DNA from: Candidozyma auris
Lineage: Eukaryota; Ascomycota; Pichiomycetes; Serinales; Metschnikowiaceae
Length of the DNA stretch: 64,000 bases
Direction of reading: 5' to 3'
NCBI RefSeq assembly: GCF_003013715.1
Contig: NC_072814.1
Span: 682,001-746,000, forward strand
This document shows, one piece after another, positions 49,398-58,689 of this stretch. Below the pieces are notes generated by a model. The model was not told where the DNA came from and did no database searches. It saw nothing but the letters and a program-made list of their open reading frames with translations. Position numbers and translations under genes: made by a program. Each line of letters begins with the position of its first letter. The stretch's first letter is position 1.

Positions 49398-50081
49398 ATG
49401 CCCAGGCAGCCGACAAATACGCTCATAGTTTCACGCTTAACAGGAGAAGCAAAGGAGAATCCTGCGGTGCTTGCAGGATTCTTAGCTGAACAAGGAATTC
49501 AAGTAGAACTTGTGTCCCTTCCTAAGCTCGAGCGCTACATTATCATCTGTGGCACCCTGTCACTTGCCATATACGTGAGAGATTACCTCAAATCGAAATT
49601 GGAACCGTCCGTCAGTATCGACTTCAGTCTCAAGGATAATCATCTGGCAATTCTAGGAGAAGAAAACTGGGCACTAAAGGCTGCAGACACCCAATACTTG
49701 GAGCTTCCATCTGAAAGCGGCAGTCGAAGATTTCTCATTCTGCCTCCTCTTTCACCGCAAGGAGAATGGAATGACTATGATAAAGTTGAAGAGGGACCCA
49801 ACCAAAAGGCTGTGTATTCTCCCGAGGAGCTCTCGCATTTGCTCTGGGACAGGTTTGGCGGCTTCGATAGCACCCATGTGAAGAAGTACAAGGAAGAAAG
49901 TGAAGATGAAGAGGAAGAAATTGAAAATGACGGAGAAGTTTACGATATAAGCCAGCAGCCCCAGGTGCTTTTTGAAAATATTGATAATGGAGTGCCTGCC
50001 ATAGTGGTTGACTCGGTGCGCCACCAGAAATCACGAAGAACCCCGCCGTTACCGAAAACTGCCATGCCCCCAATGGACTAA
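49398..50081 (+). CDS. RCN1: Calcipressin (regulator of calcineurin) Rcn1
   Basis: A small protein that binds calcineurin, inhibiting or helping it according to phosphorylation. The conserved calcipressin core has the motif FLI-x-PPLSP (residues 112-120), normally FLISPP; x (codon 115, 49740-49742) is CTG, so Ser if CUG is decoded as in the CTG clade, which restores the family phosphosite motif. N-terminal RRM-like fold (TNTLIVSRL, ERYIIICGTLSLA) and an acidic C-terminal part end in a Pro-rich tail with basic RRTPP. The length (227 aa) matches baker's yeast Rcn1 (211). The start is an ATG. Confidence 0.9.
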   Translation: MPRQPTNTLIVSRLTGEAKENPAVLAGFLAEQGIQVELVSLPKLERYIIICGTLSLAIYVRDYLKSKLEPSVSIDFSLKDNHLAILGEENWALKAADTQYLELPSESGSRRFLILPPLSPQGEWNDYDKVEEGPNQKAVYSPEELSHLLWDRFGGFDSTHVKKYKEESEDEEEEIENDGEVYDISQQPQVLFENIDNGVPAIVVDSVRHQKSRRTPPLPKTAMPPMD

Positions 50082-50270
50082 GCACGAGATTTTTTTTTTT
50101 TTGCAATTATTCATTATAGTTAACCCCGAATTCCTGGGATTTGAGGGCGTCTATGGCTGATCGAAAAGTCTGCGAGAGAGGCTCCTGCAGAGCGGATCGC
50201 ATTGCCAGGGTCAATTTTTTTAGGTGATGAGAAGACAGAGCTCATCTCAGAGTGAACTCAGAAGCATAAA

Positions 50271-51380
50271 ATGGCAAGGACAAAACAGACAAGATCCCGA
50301 GCTTCCAAGCAAGAGGCGCCAGCTCAAAAAAAACAGAAAGTTGCTAGTCAACTGCCCAAGGCCAGTCCAGCAAAAAATGCCACTCCAATAAAAGAATCTA
50401 AAAAAAGTGGTTCTCCGGAGACCAGTGCAAAAGAGTATGGCTATGTCTCCAAGAAGCAAGCAATTGCTGCGTTAGAAGAACTCAAGAAGTTTTTGGAACG
50501 TCAGTCTGAGGGTTCAAAGAACGATAAGTCTCAGTTGTTCGATGAGGATAATGACGATGACGATGACGATGAGCTGAAGTCCTTATATGTGGAGGTCCAG
50601 AAGAAGAAGTTCTTCAACACAAGACCCGGTTTCAAGGCCAAGCTCATTCCCCTTCCAAAGCCATACATGACTTCCAAATCCGATTTTAAGACATGTTTTT
50701 TTGTAAGAGATAGTTTCATCAAGACAAACGAATACCTCGAAAAGGTGGAGGAGGCCAAGATTCCTACTTTGAGCAAGATCATCACCTTGAATCAGCTTAA
50801 GACCATTTATCACCCATTCGAAAAGCGTCGTGAATTGTACAAGGAGTACGATTTATTCGTTGCTGACGATGCAATTTTATCTTCTTTACCAAACGTCTTG
50901 GGTAAGACCATGTACGACAACCAGAAGACCAAATTCCCAGTCCAGATAAGGCCATACATGTCAGATCTGCCCAAGGAACTCTCTCTTGAGAAACTCAAAG
51001 CACAAATCGAGAGAGTCATGAACTCGGCCCCTTACTTACCCCCCATGGGCACCACTGCATATTTCAAGATTGGTGCTTTCAACAAGAACTTCACGGAGGA
51101 GGAGTTACTTGAGAACTTGCATACCATTTTAAAGGAGTTTGATGAAAAGGAGTTGTTGACTGTTGGCGTCCAGACGCAGTGGTCTCCAGTATTACCACTA
51201 TTCTACACGGAGAAGATCTACGGTGATGAGGACGTTCTTCAGGACACCCCAGAGGAGACCGAAAAGGAAATCACCGAAGACGTATTCGCCAAGGCGTTGT
51301 TTGAATTGGCTGACGAGGAGACCGTCAACAAGGCTCTTAAAGAAAATAGAATGGGCAGCCTTGCAAGAAGCAAGGCTTGA
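50271..51380 (+). CDS. CIC1: Ribosomal L1-fold biogenesis factor Cic1/Nsa3-like
   Basis: A nucleolar protein needed for 60S subunit maturation (ITS2 processing). The 369-residue protein has the ribosomal-L1 type fold with FFVRDSFIKTNEYLEKVEEAKI, LKTIYHPFEKRRELYKEYDLFVADDAI, LPNVLGKTMYDNQKTKFPVQI and QTQWSPVLPLFYTEKI; this order fits Cic1/Nsa3 of baker's yeast (376 aa). Utp30 is the alternative, but it is shorter. The N-terminus is very basic and reads MARTKQTRSRASKQE; after Met removal its first six residues are those of histone H3. The start is the ATG at 50271. Confidence 0.77.
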   Translation: MARTKQTRSRASKQEAPAQKKQKVASQLPKASPAKNATPIKESKKSGSPETSAKEYGYVSKKQAIAALEELKKFLERQSEGSKNDKSQLFDEDNDDDDDDELKSLYVEVQKKKFFNTRPGFKAKLIPLPKPYMTSKSDFKTCFFVRDSFIKTNEYLEKVEEAKIPTLSKIITLNQLKTIYHPFEKRRELYKEYDLFVADDAILSSLPNVLGKTMYDNQKTKFPVQIRPYMSDLPKELSLEKLKAQIERVMNSAPYLPPMGTTAYFKIGAFNKNFTEEELLENLHTILKEFDEKELLTVGVQTQWSPVLPLFYTEKIYGDEDVLQDTPEETEKEITEDVFAKALFELADEETVNKALKENRMGSLARSKA

Positions 51381-51467
51381 AAAACTAAGTGTATCATAGA
51401 ATATAAAGTACCTACCGATTCGCACCGTGTACTGTAGTAAGCGATCAAAGTCTCTTCGCATTTACCC

Positions 51468-53484
51468 ATGTGGATACTCACACTAATATACAACGAAGAG
51501 GGTATGTCAGAGCAATTGGGTCAAAAGTTTTGAAAATTTGCTAACCTCAGAGTTTTCTAGGCCTCTTCGACGAAATTCCGTTCTCAAGATTGGCAGAAAC
51601 AATGATTACAAAAACCAAGAGGATTGTCTTCACATTGGCGACTTGAAAGTGCCCAAGAAGTACATCACGGTGAACGTGGGCTCCCAGGAAATGAAAAGTC
51701 TCGAACGTTCACCGCTATCTCTAACATTCGAGTCCATCTGTACAACCAAAGTGAACGAGGAAGTGTTCAAACTCCAAAGTCGCGAGGCAGATCCATTTAC
51801 CAAAGAGTTTTCCGAAACAGATCTTTTGCTCAAAGTCAATGCCAACAAATCTGACCGTATAAAAATTAGGCTACGATGGGTTGACGTGGTTGTGTTAGCA
51901 TTCTCTAAGAAGATGATGTACGAAGGTGAATGTATAGAATCACATTTGCCTGCCTTGATAAAAGAAATTTATGAAAGTGGCATCGATATAAGAGCCACAC
52001 TGGACCCACTAAAAGCAACACATTATTTGACTGCCGTAGATAATCATGACTACAATCTACAGATAGCGCTTCTGAGGGCCATACCCGTTGTTTCCGAGGT
52101 GTGGGCATTGGCAATGAGGGATGAGCAGGGTAAAGTTGAAGAATGGCTTTTGCACTTGGATCAAAGGTACTTATACGAGAAGTCTGAGGGTAATTATGTG
52201 TTCCCTGACTCTAGAAGGCGTACATTGTTGAGCAGCGTGAATGCTATTGTATGCTACCACACGCTCAACAAGCAGACCACAAGACTCGAGGAATGGCTCA
52301 AGTGTTTGGGTTGCGCTCCTCAAATGTTGCAGGTGCCCAATGAAGAGGAGGCGGAGCTCACGTTGCAGCAAACTACGAATGTTCAGATTTTTGTCCCCAA
52401 TGATGATAGGTTGAGCTTCTTGCAGGACAGAGCCAATACCACTGAGGCTTTATGGACGGCCATGGTCAATGTCGACGCATCAATTTTGAAGGTCTTTGAG
52501 GCTTCGGTGAAGAGAAAGCCCGAATCCATCGATTTGAGACCGACGCAGCGAAAGAGGCGGAAGGTTAAGAAAGTAGGCGACACAGACTTCTTTCAGTTCA
52601 GTCAAGCTCTGTCAATACCAATACCCGAAGAACATGTTGAACAGAGTCATACAGTTGAAGAGGTGCAGCCAGCTGGAAAGTCTCTTCAGTCCACTAACGA
52701 GGTTCAACAAGAGAAAGGCGAGACTCAACGGGAGAAAGGCGATATTGACAGTTCTAATACCTCTGCAAGTAACGAAAGTGGAGACGCAGGCGATCAGTCT
52801 CACGAAGTGAGCAAGACATCAACCTTGGCAGAGGACACGACATTTCCAACAGAAGAGTTGCACAAGAGGCCCTTGGAGGAGCCATCTTCGAATGAGCCTA
52901 AACGAACAAAGGTTGAACCCACAAGAGAACGGCGCAAAATTATCCCACTAGTATCGTTGGCAGACGCTGTGCGTTCGACGAAGAAACAGGCGGATTACGT
53001 GGTCAAGGAAGAGCTTGGACTCGACGAAGCCTCAATAAATGAGAGCCTTGATAATCTTGCAATCGTCGAGGAGATTGACCTCTCAGTACGAAGAGTCAAA
53101 GGCAAGCCGGCACCAGTCATCGACTACAAGGGCCGCAAAAACTTCAAGTCATTCAAGAAATCAGCGTCTGTGCCGAAGAGCATCACCAGAACCTTCATAC
53201 AGTTGGAGAACCAGGACAACTCCATACATTTTGAAGGTCTAGCAGCACCGAAGAAGAAGCGAGATATCTACCCTGTCAAAGTCGATTTCGACAAGGAGAT
53301 GGGTGGAGTCAAAGGGTTTCAGCCAGAGGAGTCTCAATTGTTTGTTGGCGAAGAATCTGAAATCGAAACTGAAGATGATGGTTTCTCTTTCCTGACAGGG
53401 CCTAAGCCACTGGCTACAGCTGACATACTTGTTGATGAAAGCGATGATGATGACGACGTCACGTTTGCGTTCTCCAGAAGATGA
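51468..53484 (+). CDS. XRS2: Xrs2/Nbs1 subunit of the MRX complex, spliced
   Basis: The Nbs1-like subunit of the Mre11-Rad50-Xrs2 complex, which senses DNA double-strand breaks and recruits Tel1. The gene has exon 1, 51468-51501, and exon 2, 51551-53484, giving 655 aa that start MWILTLIYNEEEFSRPLRR. The FHA domain (about 1-100) has the KIGRNNDY phosphopeptide loop. The middle is disordered with KRKPESIDLRPTQRKRRK (nuclear localisation). KNFKSFKK (near residue 545) is the Mre11-binding motif and the acidic, aromatic end DDDDDVTFAFSRR fits the Tel1-binding motif. The uninterrupted frame upstream of exon 2 lacks an ATG; the first exon supplies the usual MW start. Confidence 0.88.
51502..51550 (+). 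other. XRS2: XRS2 intron, 49 nt
   Basis: The donor is GTATGT, the branch point TGCTAAC, and the acceptor CTCAG follows at once. Splicing joins exon 1 (MWILTLIYNEE, phase 1) in frame to exon 2. It is exactly as long as the RSR1 intron. The nearby CTAG at 51557-51560 would shift the frame and is rejected. Confidence 0.85.
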
Positions 53485-53582
53485 AGGTATTAATTAAATT
53501 TGCATATCTAACACCATCTACGGGAGTGGTGTCAAACTCTATATATTCCCGACTGATACCCAAAACTATATACTTAGAAGAA

Positions 53583-55481
53583 TTAACGCCTAGCGCTTTT
53601 TCTCGACCGTCCTCGCCTAGGTCGAGGTTCCTCGGTAATCTCCTCAATATGACGTTTTCTCTTATTATCGTCAGTCTTTTCTTCGCTTGTGTTGAATTTA
53701 TCGCTCTCGAAGTCCTCGTCTGTATTAGGTATGGGGTTGGAAGAGCTATTGTTTAAGAATTCATTCACATCGAAATCATCAAGCTCTGTGTTTGATGGCG
53801 ACGAATTGCTGCTCTTTTGCTGTTGTAATTGGTGTTGTTGTTGCTGTTGTCTGTTGGCTAGAGTTTGGATCCAGTCCTGAACTTGCAGCAAGGCTTGACC
53901 TTGTTTGGCAATGTTCTGCTCTAAGCCTTGCAAAACATCACTGTTGGGTTCAGCAGAGGAGCCTAGTTTGGCAAATTGCTGAGATGGGGTACCTGGCATT
54001 ATGGGACTGTTGAGCTCAGGAAAGTATTGTCTTGGGGAATGAGCGCCTGGCTCTTGATTCATGATTTGTTGGTAGATTCTGCTTACATTTGCAGAAGGAT
54101 CGTGAGGAGTGATATGGTCATTTCTCACGATTTCTTCGATGGATCCGTCTTTGCTGGCAGGTACAGATTCCCGTCTGGCAGATTTAGATGTCGTGGTATC
54201 AGAGGACGGAGAAGTCAGATGCTCCTGGTCCATCAACATTAATCTTGACTTGGATATTGGTGCAGCAGCAGGGTAAGGAGGCCTTGTGGGTTGGGTACCC
54301 TGATATAATGCAGGTGGACCATAGTTCGAATTATAGGAGCCATCTTCAACCTCAAAAATCTTGCCAGCGGAGTTACCATAAACTGCAGCAAGGAACTTCA
54401 TTATCTTATCGAGAGTCTGTGCCTGTTTCGAGTATCTTTCTCTTGTCGTATAGCTCTCGCTCCAGAGTGTTTGATTGTCCTTTCTGATGCGTCTCATATC
54501 CTCGATAATGGCCAATTGATTCATTTTGATCTTATCAAGTTCAGTCACTAGAATTTGAAAGTTGACATTTGGCTCCACAGAGTCTTCTTGAGTACCTGAC
54601 TTGTTTCTCACGATGTTATCGAGCAAATCTTCTCTCCCTCTGACGAAGTAAGGATTTTTGAATTGCCATACTTCTTCTGCGTTCTTCGAATCTTTGGCCA
54701 TTGAACCACTCGTGATATCCTGAACCTTATGCCAGCCATACATGTTCAACTGACGTACGAAAGATGCAAAGTTGTTATGCTTGAAGTACTTTGGAAGAAT
54801 ACTTTTCATAAACTCTTCCCTATGGAACACCTGGAATGTCAAGCCGTCCTCGTTCCATCTGATGTACTCCTGATTCTTTGGGTCGTTCACCATTGACCAT
54901 ACTTTCATCACGAATGCTGGTTTTGTCTTTGGTCCTTGCGAGTCCTTCTTCCTTTTTCCTGAGCTCAACATCAATTGATTGTTGGAGTTAGCAAAAGTGT
55001 TTGGTAGAAGCGCCTGGTTCTGCGTCACAGAAGGCAACACTGACTCCGAAAGAGGAGCCATCGGTGGCATGTAATTGGCATTGTTGAACCTCGTCAACAC
55101 ACCAGCGTGGTTGCTCCTGTCCTGGTCGCCGTTGCCATGCTCATTGATGATATGCTCTCCATGTGTGTTCACAAACTCCGTCAATGGCGACAAGGACGGC
55201 GTGAGCAGCTCACTAGGTTTCCCTTCAAACTCGTTGTGCTGTTGATGTTGCTCATTTCGCTGCGACACACCTTCGTTTTGGACATTGTGCTCAAACTCAT
55301 CGAAGAGATGAGATGGGTTCCCCGGACTTGGAATGTCTAGTGGAGGGAAACTTGGAGAAACCAAGTTTGCGTGGTGTGGATACTCTTCACCTCCAGCGCC
55401 ATGGAAAGTGTCGTCTCTGTTGATGACCTGTATGTCATTATCCCTCGACAGCGTCGATTCCTTCGGATGGTTAGATGCCAT
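53583..55481 (-). CDS. HSF1: Heat-shock transcription factor Hsf1
   Basis: The essential heat-shock factor. The winged-helix DNA-binding domain lies at about 187-296: KPAFVMKVWSMVND, EFMKSILPKYFKHNNFASFVRQLNMYGWHKVQD and WQFKNPYFVRGREDLLDNI, matching Hsf1 (not Skn7 or Sfl1, which lack these blocks or carry other domains). A leucine-rich trimerisation coiled coil follows (about 312-370). The rest is Ser/Gln/Asn-rich, with a poly-Gln run near 555-570, and a basic C-terminus (RRGRSRKSARR). The product is 632 aa, shorter than in baker's yeast (833). The start is the ATG at 55481. A phased heat-shock element lies about 150-180 bases upstream. Confidence 0.93.
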   Translation of the reverse strand: MASNHPKESTLSRDNDIQVINRDDTFHGAGGEEYPHHANLVSPSFPPLDIPSPGNPSHLFDEFEHNVQNEGVSQRNEQHQQHNEFEGKPSELLTPSLSPLTEFVNTHGEHIINEHGNGDQDRSNHAGVLTRFNNANYMPPMAPLSESVLPSVTQNQALLPNTFANSNNQLMLSSGKRKKDSQGPKTKPAFVMKVWSMVNDPKNQEYIRWNEDGLTFQVFHREEFMKSILPKYFKHNNFASFVRQLNMYGWHKVQDITSGSMAKDSKNAEEVWQFKNPYFVRGREDLLDNIVRNKSGTQEDSVEPNVNFQILVTELDKIKMNQLAIIEDMRRIRKDNQTLWSESYTTRERYSKQAQTLDKIMKFLAAVYGNSAGKIFEVEDGSYNSNYGPPALYQGTQPTRPPYPAAAPISKSRLMLMDQEHLTSPSSDTTTSKSARRESVPASKDGSIEEIVRNDHITPHDPSANVSRIYQQIMNQEPGAHSPRQYFPELNSPIMPGTPSQQFAKLGSSAEPNSDVLQGLEQNIAKQGQALLQVQDWIQTLANRQQQQQHQLQQQKSSNSSPSNTELDDFDVNEFLNNSSSNPIPNTDEDFESDKFNTSEEKTDDNKRKRHIEEITEEPRPRRGRSRKSARR

Positions 55482-55967
55482 AGTGGGAACACAAAAGTGG
55501 CAATGTGCTTAGTCAGACACGATCACTGGTGTATGGATGGAAGGATGCCGAAGGAGTTTTTTTCGGAGATGGGTTGTATTTATTTTTGATATGCTTTAGA
55601 TGCGTGAGTCTCGTTGGGGTACATTTACGTTAGAAGGTGATGGAATTTGCTAGAAGGTTCCATGAGCAACCGTTTACTTCTGTGTGCAGGGGGCTATCTA
55701 CATGTATCTGGAGTAGGTTAGATGTCTCAGATGCTTGACAGATTGGGTATAGTATGCACGCCATCAACAACGAACATCTGGGGAATGAGTTTTCATTGGC
55801 TGGAATATGAAAGCTATGTAGGTTGTCAGTTTTGTGTGGCCAAGCATCCAAAGTTGAGGTGGCGTGATTTACATTACTATATACAATTCGCTTTAAGATA
55901 TAGATATCTTAGCAAGAACGCTAGAGATTTGACAGCCAAGCAACAGCTTGAAGATCTATCTATGTCC
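55482..55967. other. HSF1 promoter region
   Basis: A 486-base gap between HSF1 and the end of the copper-fist gene. It contains the heat-shock element at 55633-55660 and a TTAGTCA at 55509-55515. No gene is seen. Confidence 0.55.
55633..55660. promoter_or_regulatory. Heat-shock element upstream of HSF1
   Basis: GAA units at 55633, 55643 and 55653, exactly ten bases apart, and an inverted TTC at 55658. This is a gapped heat-shock element of four 5-bp units, 152-179 bases upstream of HSF1, suggesting that Hsf1 regulates itself. Confidence 0.6.
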
Positions 55968-57410
55968 TCATTTAATCTTCTCCAGACTCGAACTATCCTT
56001 ATTGTTACTCATACCTAGTAGTGTTGAGTCCGAACTTCGCGACAGAAGAGAAACACTCGAACAGAGAGGTGAATGCTTGTCACAGCCGGTAGAATTTATC
56101 GACTCCTGCTTGATTGTGTGGTTCTCCAACGCTGCGCGTGAAGTGAAGATGTCGTCTAGTCTGTAGCCGTCAATAATACCGTGGGCTTCACAATTTGTGC
56201 AAAAACAAGCATCGTCTGGACACTCACATTTGTGATCTTCGCTATTGTTGACGGATTCCACTTCTGTCTGTCCAGAATCTTGGCCCACGGAGGCGGATTC
56301 CCCAATTATCAGTCGAAGAAAGTTTGCGTAAGTATCAAAGTCCTTAGGTACAGAGCCAGTGGGAGGGATAGGCTGCGTACCCGGCTTCTCTGAGATTTTC
56401 TTCGGTTGTTCTTTCAGGGTGAGAATTAGGTTGGAACTGTATTGAGCATCGTTTCGTAGCGAGTCAAGATGGATTTGTGCTGGTGGCTTTGGAGCGTTGT
56501 TATGTTCGACGCAGCCAGGGCAGTTGCAGGCATCAGTACATCGGCAAGTACCCAGAATCGAACACGAAGGCACGTTGACGACTTCAAACACTTCGCCCGT
56601 ATTGCTAGAGGCAAGGTTGGAGTACGTTTCTTGTCGTACATGGTTGGAATTGTACAGCATTTCCGGCATAGGCACGAATGGAGGAAGGGACATGGAAGGA
56701 AACGAAACGTTCGTGAAAAGATTGTGTGGATATGAATTAGACTGAACAGGTAGCTGTCCAATATTGGACGAGACCATGGGAGAATCTTGAGGAAGGTTTG
56801 GCCTTAAGTAAGGATTAGCCAATGTTGGATTTGGATAAGGAGTGTGAGGGTCATTGTTGTTCGTGGCATTGGCCTGCTTCTTGGAGCTGCAACAAGTCAG
56901 CTTAGCAGGTTGTACATGAACTTCTGACTTGACTGGGAACTTATCGTTTTTGTGCTTGTCGAAGTATGATTTGAGGATCTTAGTTCTGGAGACAGCGCTC
57001 TTATTGCAGGAACACTGCTTCGTGACCCTGGAAGCACCCTTTGAGCAGCATGAAGAAGAGTTGATGAAGCTATCTGAATGAATGATTGGTCTTCTGCTCT
57101 GTACTTCGTGGGCCTTCTCGTCATACGGCCCCAAAATCTGTCCGTTCAGTAGGTCTATCACCTGTTTATCTGAAGCTTTCAATATAACCACAGGGTAGTC
57201 TTTGCAACTATCGCCTTCTTCTGGTTCTGGAGACGATGCCACTTCTTCGGCAAAAACGGCAATTCGATGATTCTTGTTTCCTGTGCCTATATTGGGCCGC
57301 CCTTTCGACCTCACTTGTAGTAACGGTCTCTGGTGGTGCCGACACATGGAGGAACGGTGGCCTCTGATGCACTCCATACAAGCATATTTGGCATCATTAA
57401 TGAGGATCAT
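55968..57410 (-). CDS. Copper-fist transcription factor (Mac1/Cuf1/Haa1 type)
   Basis: A 480-residue regulator. The copper fist occupies residues 1-40: MILINDAKYACMECIRGHRS with Cys11, Cys14, Cys23 and His25 as zinc ligands and RSKGRP (34-39) for the minor groove. Two C-terminal Cys/His clusters, CRCTDACNCPGCVEH (about 307-321) and CECPDDACFCTNCEAH (about 412-427), recall the copper-sensing repeats of Mac1 (CxCx4CxCx2CxxH); a further CC...CSC group lies near 118-134. The layout points to copper-responsive control of uptake genes, but Haa1 or a metallothionein activator is not excluded, so no symbol is given. The start is the ATG at 57410. A GAGCAAA (inverse of TTTGCTC) lies about 96-102 bases upstream. 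Confidence 0.82.
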   Translation of the reverse strand: MILINDAKYACMECIRGHRSSMCRHHQRPLLQVRSKGRPNIGTGNKNHRIAVFAEEVASSPEPEEGDSCKDYPVVILKASDKQVIDLLNGQILGPYDEKAHEVQSRRPIIHSDSFINSSSCCSKGASRVTKQCSCNKSAVSRTKILKSYFDKHKNDKFPVKSEVHVQPAKLTCCSSKKQANATNNNDPHTPYPNPTLANPYLRPNLPQDSPMVSSNIGQLPVQSNSYPHNLFTNVSFPSMSLPPFVPMPEMLYNSNHVRQETYSNLASSNTGEVFEVVNVPSCSILGTCRCTDACNCPGCVEHNNAPKPPAQIHLDSLRNDAQYSSNLILTLKEQPKKISEKPGTQPIPPTGSVPKDFDTYANFLRLIIGESASVGQDSGQTEVESVNNSEDHKCECPDDACFCTNCEAHGIIDGYRLDDIFTSRAALENHTIKQESINSTGCDKHSPLCSSVSLLSRSSDSTLLGMSNNKDSSSLEKIK

Positions 57411-57505
57411 GCTGAACTAGATATGGAGTATTGTTAAGAGAAGGTTGACATGATCTTGGGAATTTAAGTTGTGATAGATGAGTATTTTCAGAGTAGCCAT
57501 AGTGA

Positions 57506-57512
57506 GAGCAAA
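57506..57512 (-). promoter_or_regulatory. Possible copper-response element
   Basis: TTTGCTC on the minus strand, about 100 bases before the copper-fist start codon. Mac1-type sites are TTTGCTC(A/G); here the next base is T, so the match is partial. Confidence 0.3.
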
Positions 57513-57895
57513 TTCGTCGCCCAAACAGGTAAAGAGCTCTAACCATGTGCAGGCGGCAGTCTTAGGAACCCCATAGTTTACTGATAGACGCTAGCACCTT
57601 TTTGGAAAGTCGATGAGATCGTAAGGGAGACTCACGAGAAGGAGATAATCAGGGATCCTGTCATTACTGGAGGATCGCTACCTAAGCATAACGGACGGCG
57701 GCATAGGTGGTTGAATTAAGTGGTGTAGGATGAACAAATACATATTTCGTGTCATTTTTTTTTTTTTTTGCTATCTTTCGCTCTTAAAGAAGAATCCTCG
57801 TTTCATAAGTCTATCTCTTTTTGAATGTAGACGACAAACCTTCATGGCGCCAAAAGGGTTGTGTTGGTGAAGCAGTGAGTGACTCTAAACTGCTC

Positions 57896-57907
57896 GTGGC
57901 TGCGAAA
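57896..57907 (+). promoter_or_regulatory. RTGGCTGCRAAA motif copy 8
   Basis: GTGGCTGCGAAA, between the copper-fist gene and ALA1. Confidence 0.5.
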
Positions 57908-58689
57908 TGTGTGATAGGAAGAAGATCTTCCGGGAGGCCAAGTTATTTAGAAGGTATCATTCAATTAAAGAATGTATTGGGGTTGGAAAATTTATCTTAT
58001 CTGTGAAATTCTCATCCTTCGACTTGGAACGAGAATGTCTGTTATGATGGAGTCTCTGTGGGATCCGCACACTAAAACCTCTGTTCCTTCGTTGAGGCTC
58101 AGAAAAAGTAATTTATTCTCTACTACAATGGTTCAGAAGGACTTGGTCTAGGGCCAGATCGAATTGTTCAACTGAATTTTTTTTTTTTTTTTTCTATTTC
58201 TTTTGTTTTCTATTTCTCTTTCGAAGTGCTGTCAATAACCTTCGAAAGGTATCTTTTATCAATACAAATTTTGTCAATTGCATGCTACTACCGTAGTGGT
58301 GTGACTCTCACGCCTGGATAGCTCACAACACATGCTCAAGCGTGCCTGCTTGTTTCACTAACCTTGTCTTTTTTTCAGCCATCTTTATCAGAATCCTTCA
58401 ATACTTTTGTCTTAAAACCTCATCTTGATGACGTCACTGGGTCAACTTTCTTTTACGCCAGTCTACGGCTTCAGTGCACTCACCCACGCCAGGCTCCAGC
58501 CAAACCCACCAAATCAGCAATTTCACATATCCATCCATATAGCACACACCAAGCACACATTGAACTGGTCTCCATCTAAATTATCTCTCAGCTTCCCACC
58601 ACCATTTTAAATAATCCCATTCTTATCTATGTCAGTGTCCTGCACTCAACCTCCACCATAGAGAAATTTCTTCCACTGCTTCATGCTCC

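Larger units (their letters stand above)
57411..58689. other. Divergent region copper-fist gene/ALA1
   Basis: A 1.28-kb gap. It carries a GAGCAAA (57506), an RTGGCTGCRAAA copy (57896), two long T runs (about 57757-57769 and 58177-58194) and a pyrimidine-rich ALA1 leader (58360-58690). The short frames here start with TTG or overlap simple sequence, and none is convincing. Confidence 0.5.

Noticed and set aside
57757..58194. Long T runs as transposon traces
   Set aside because: Simple T runs also occur near 24800, 50090 and elsewhere; there are no flanking duplications or coding remnants.
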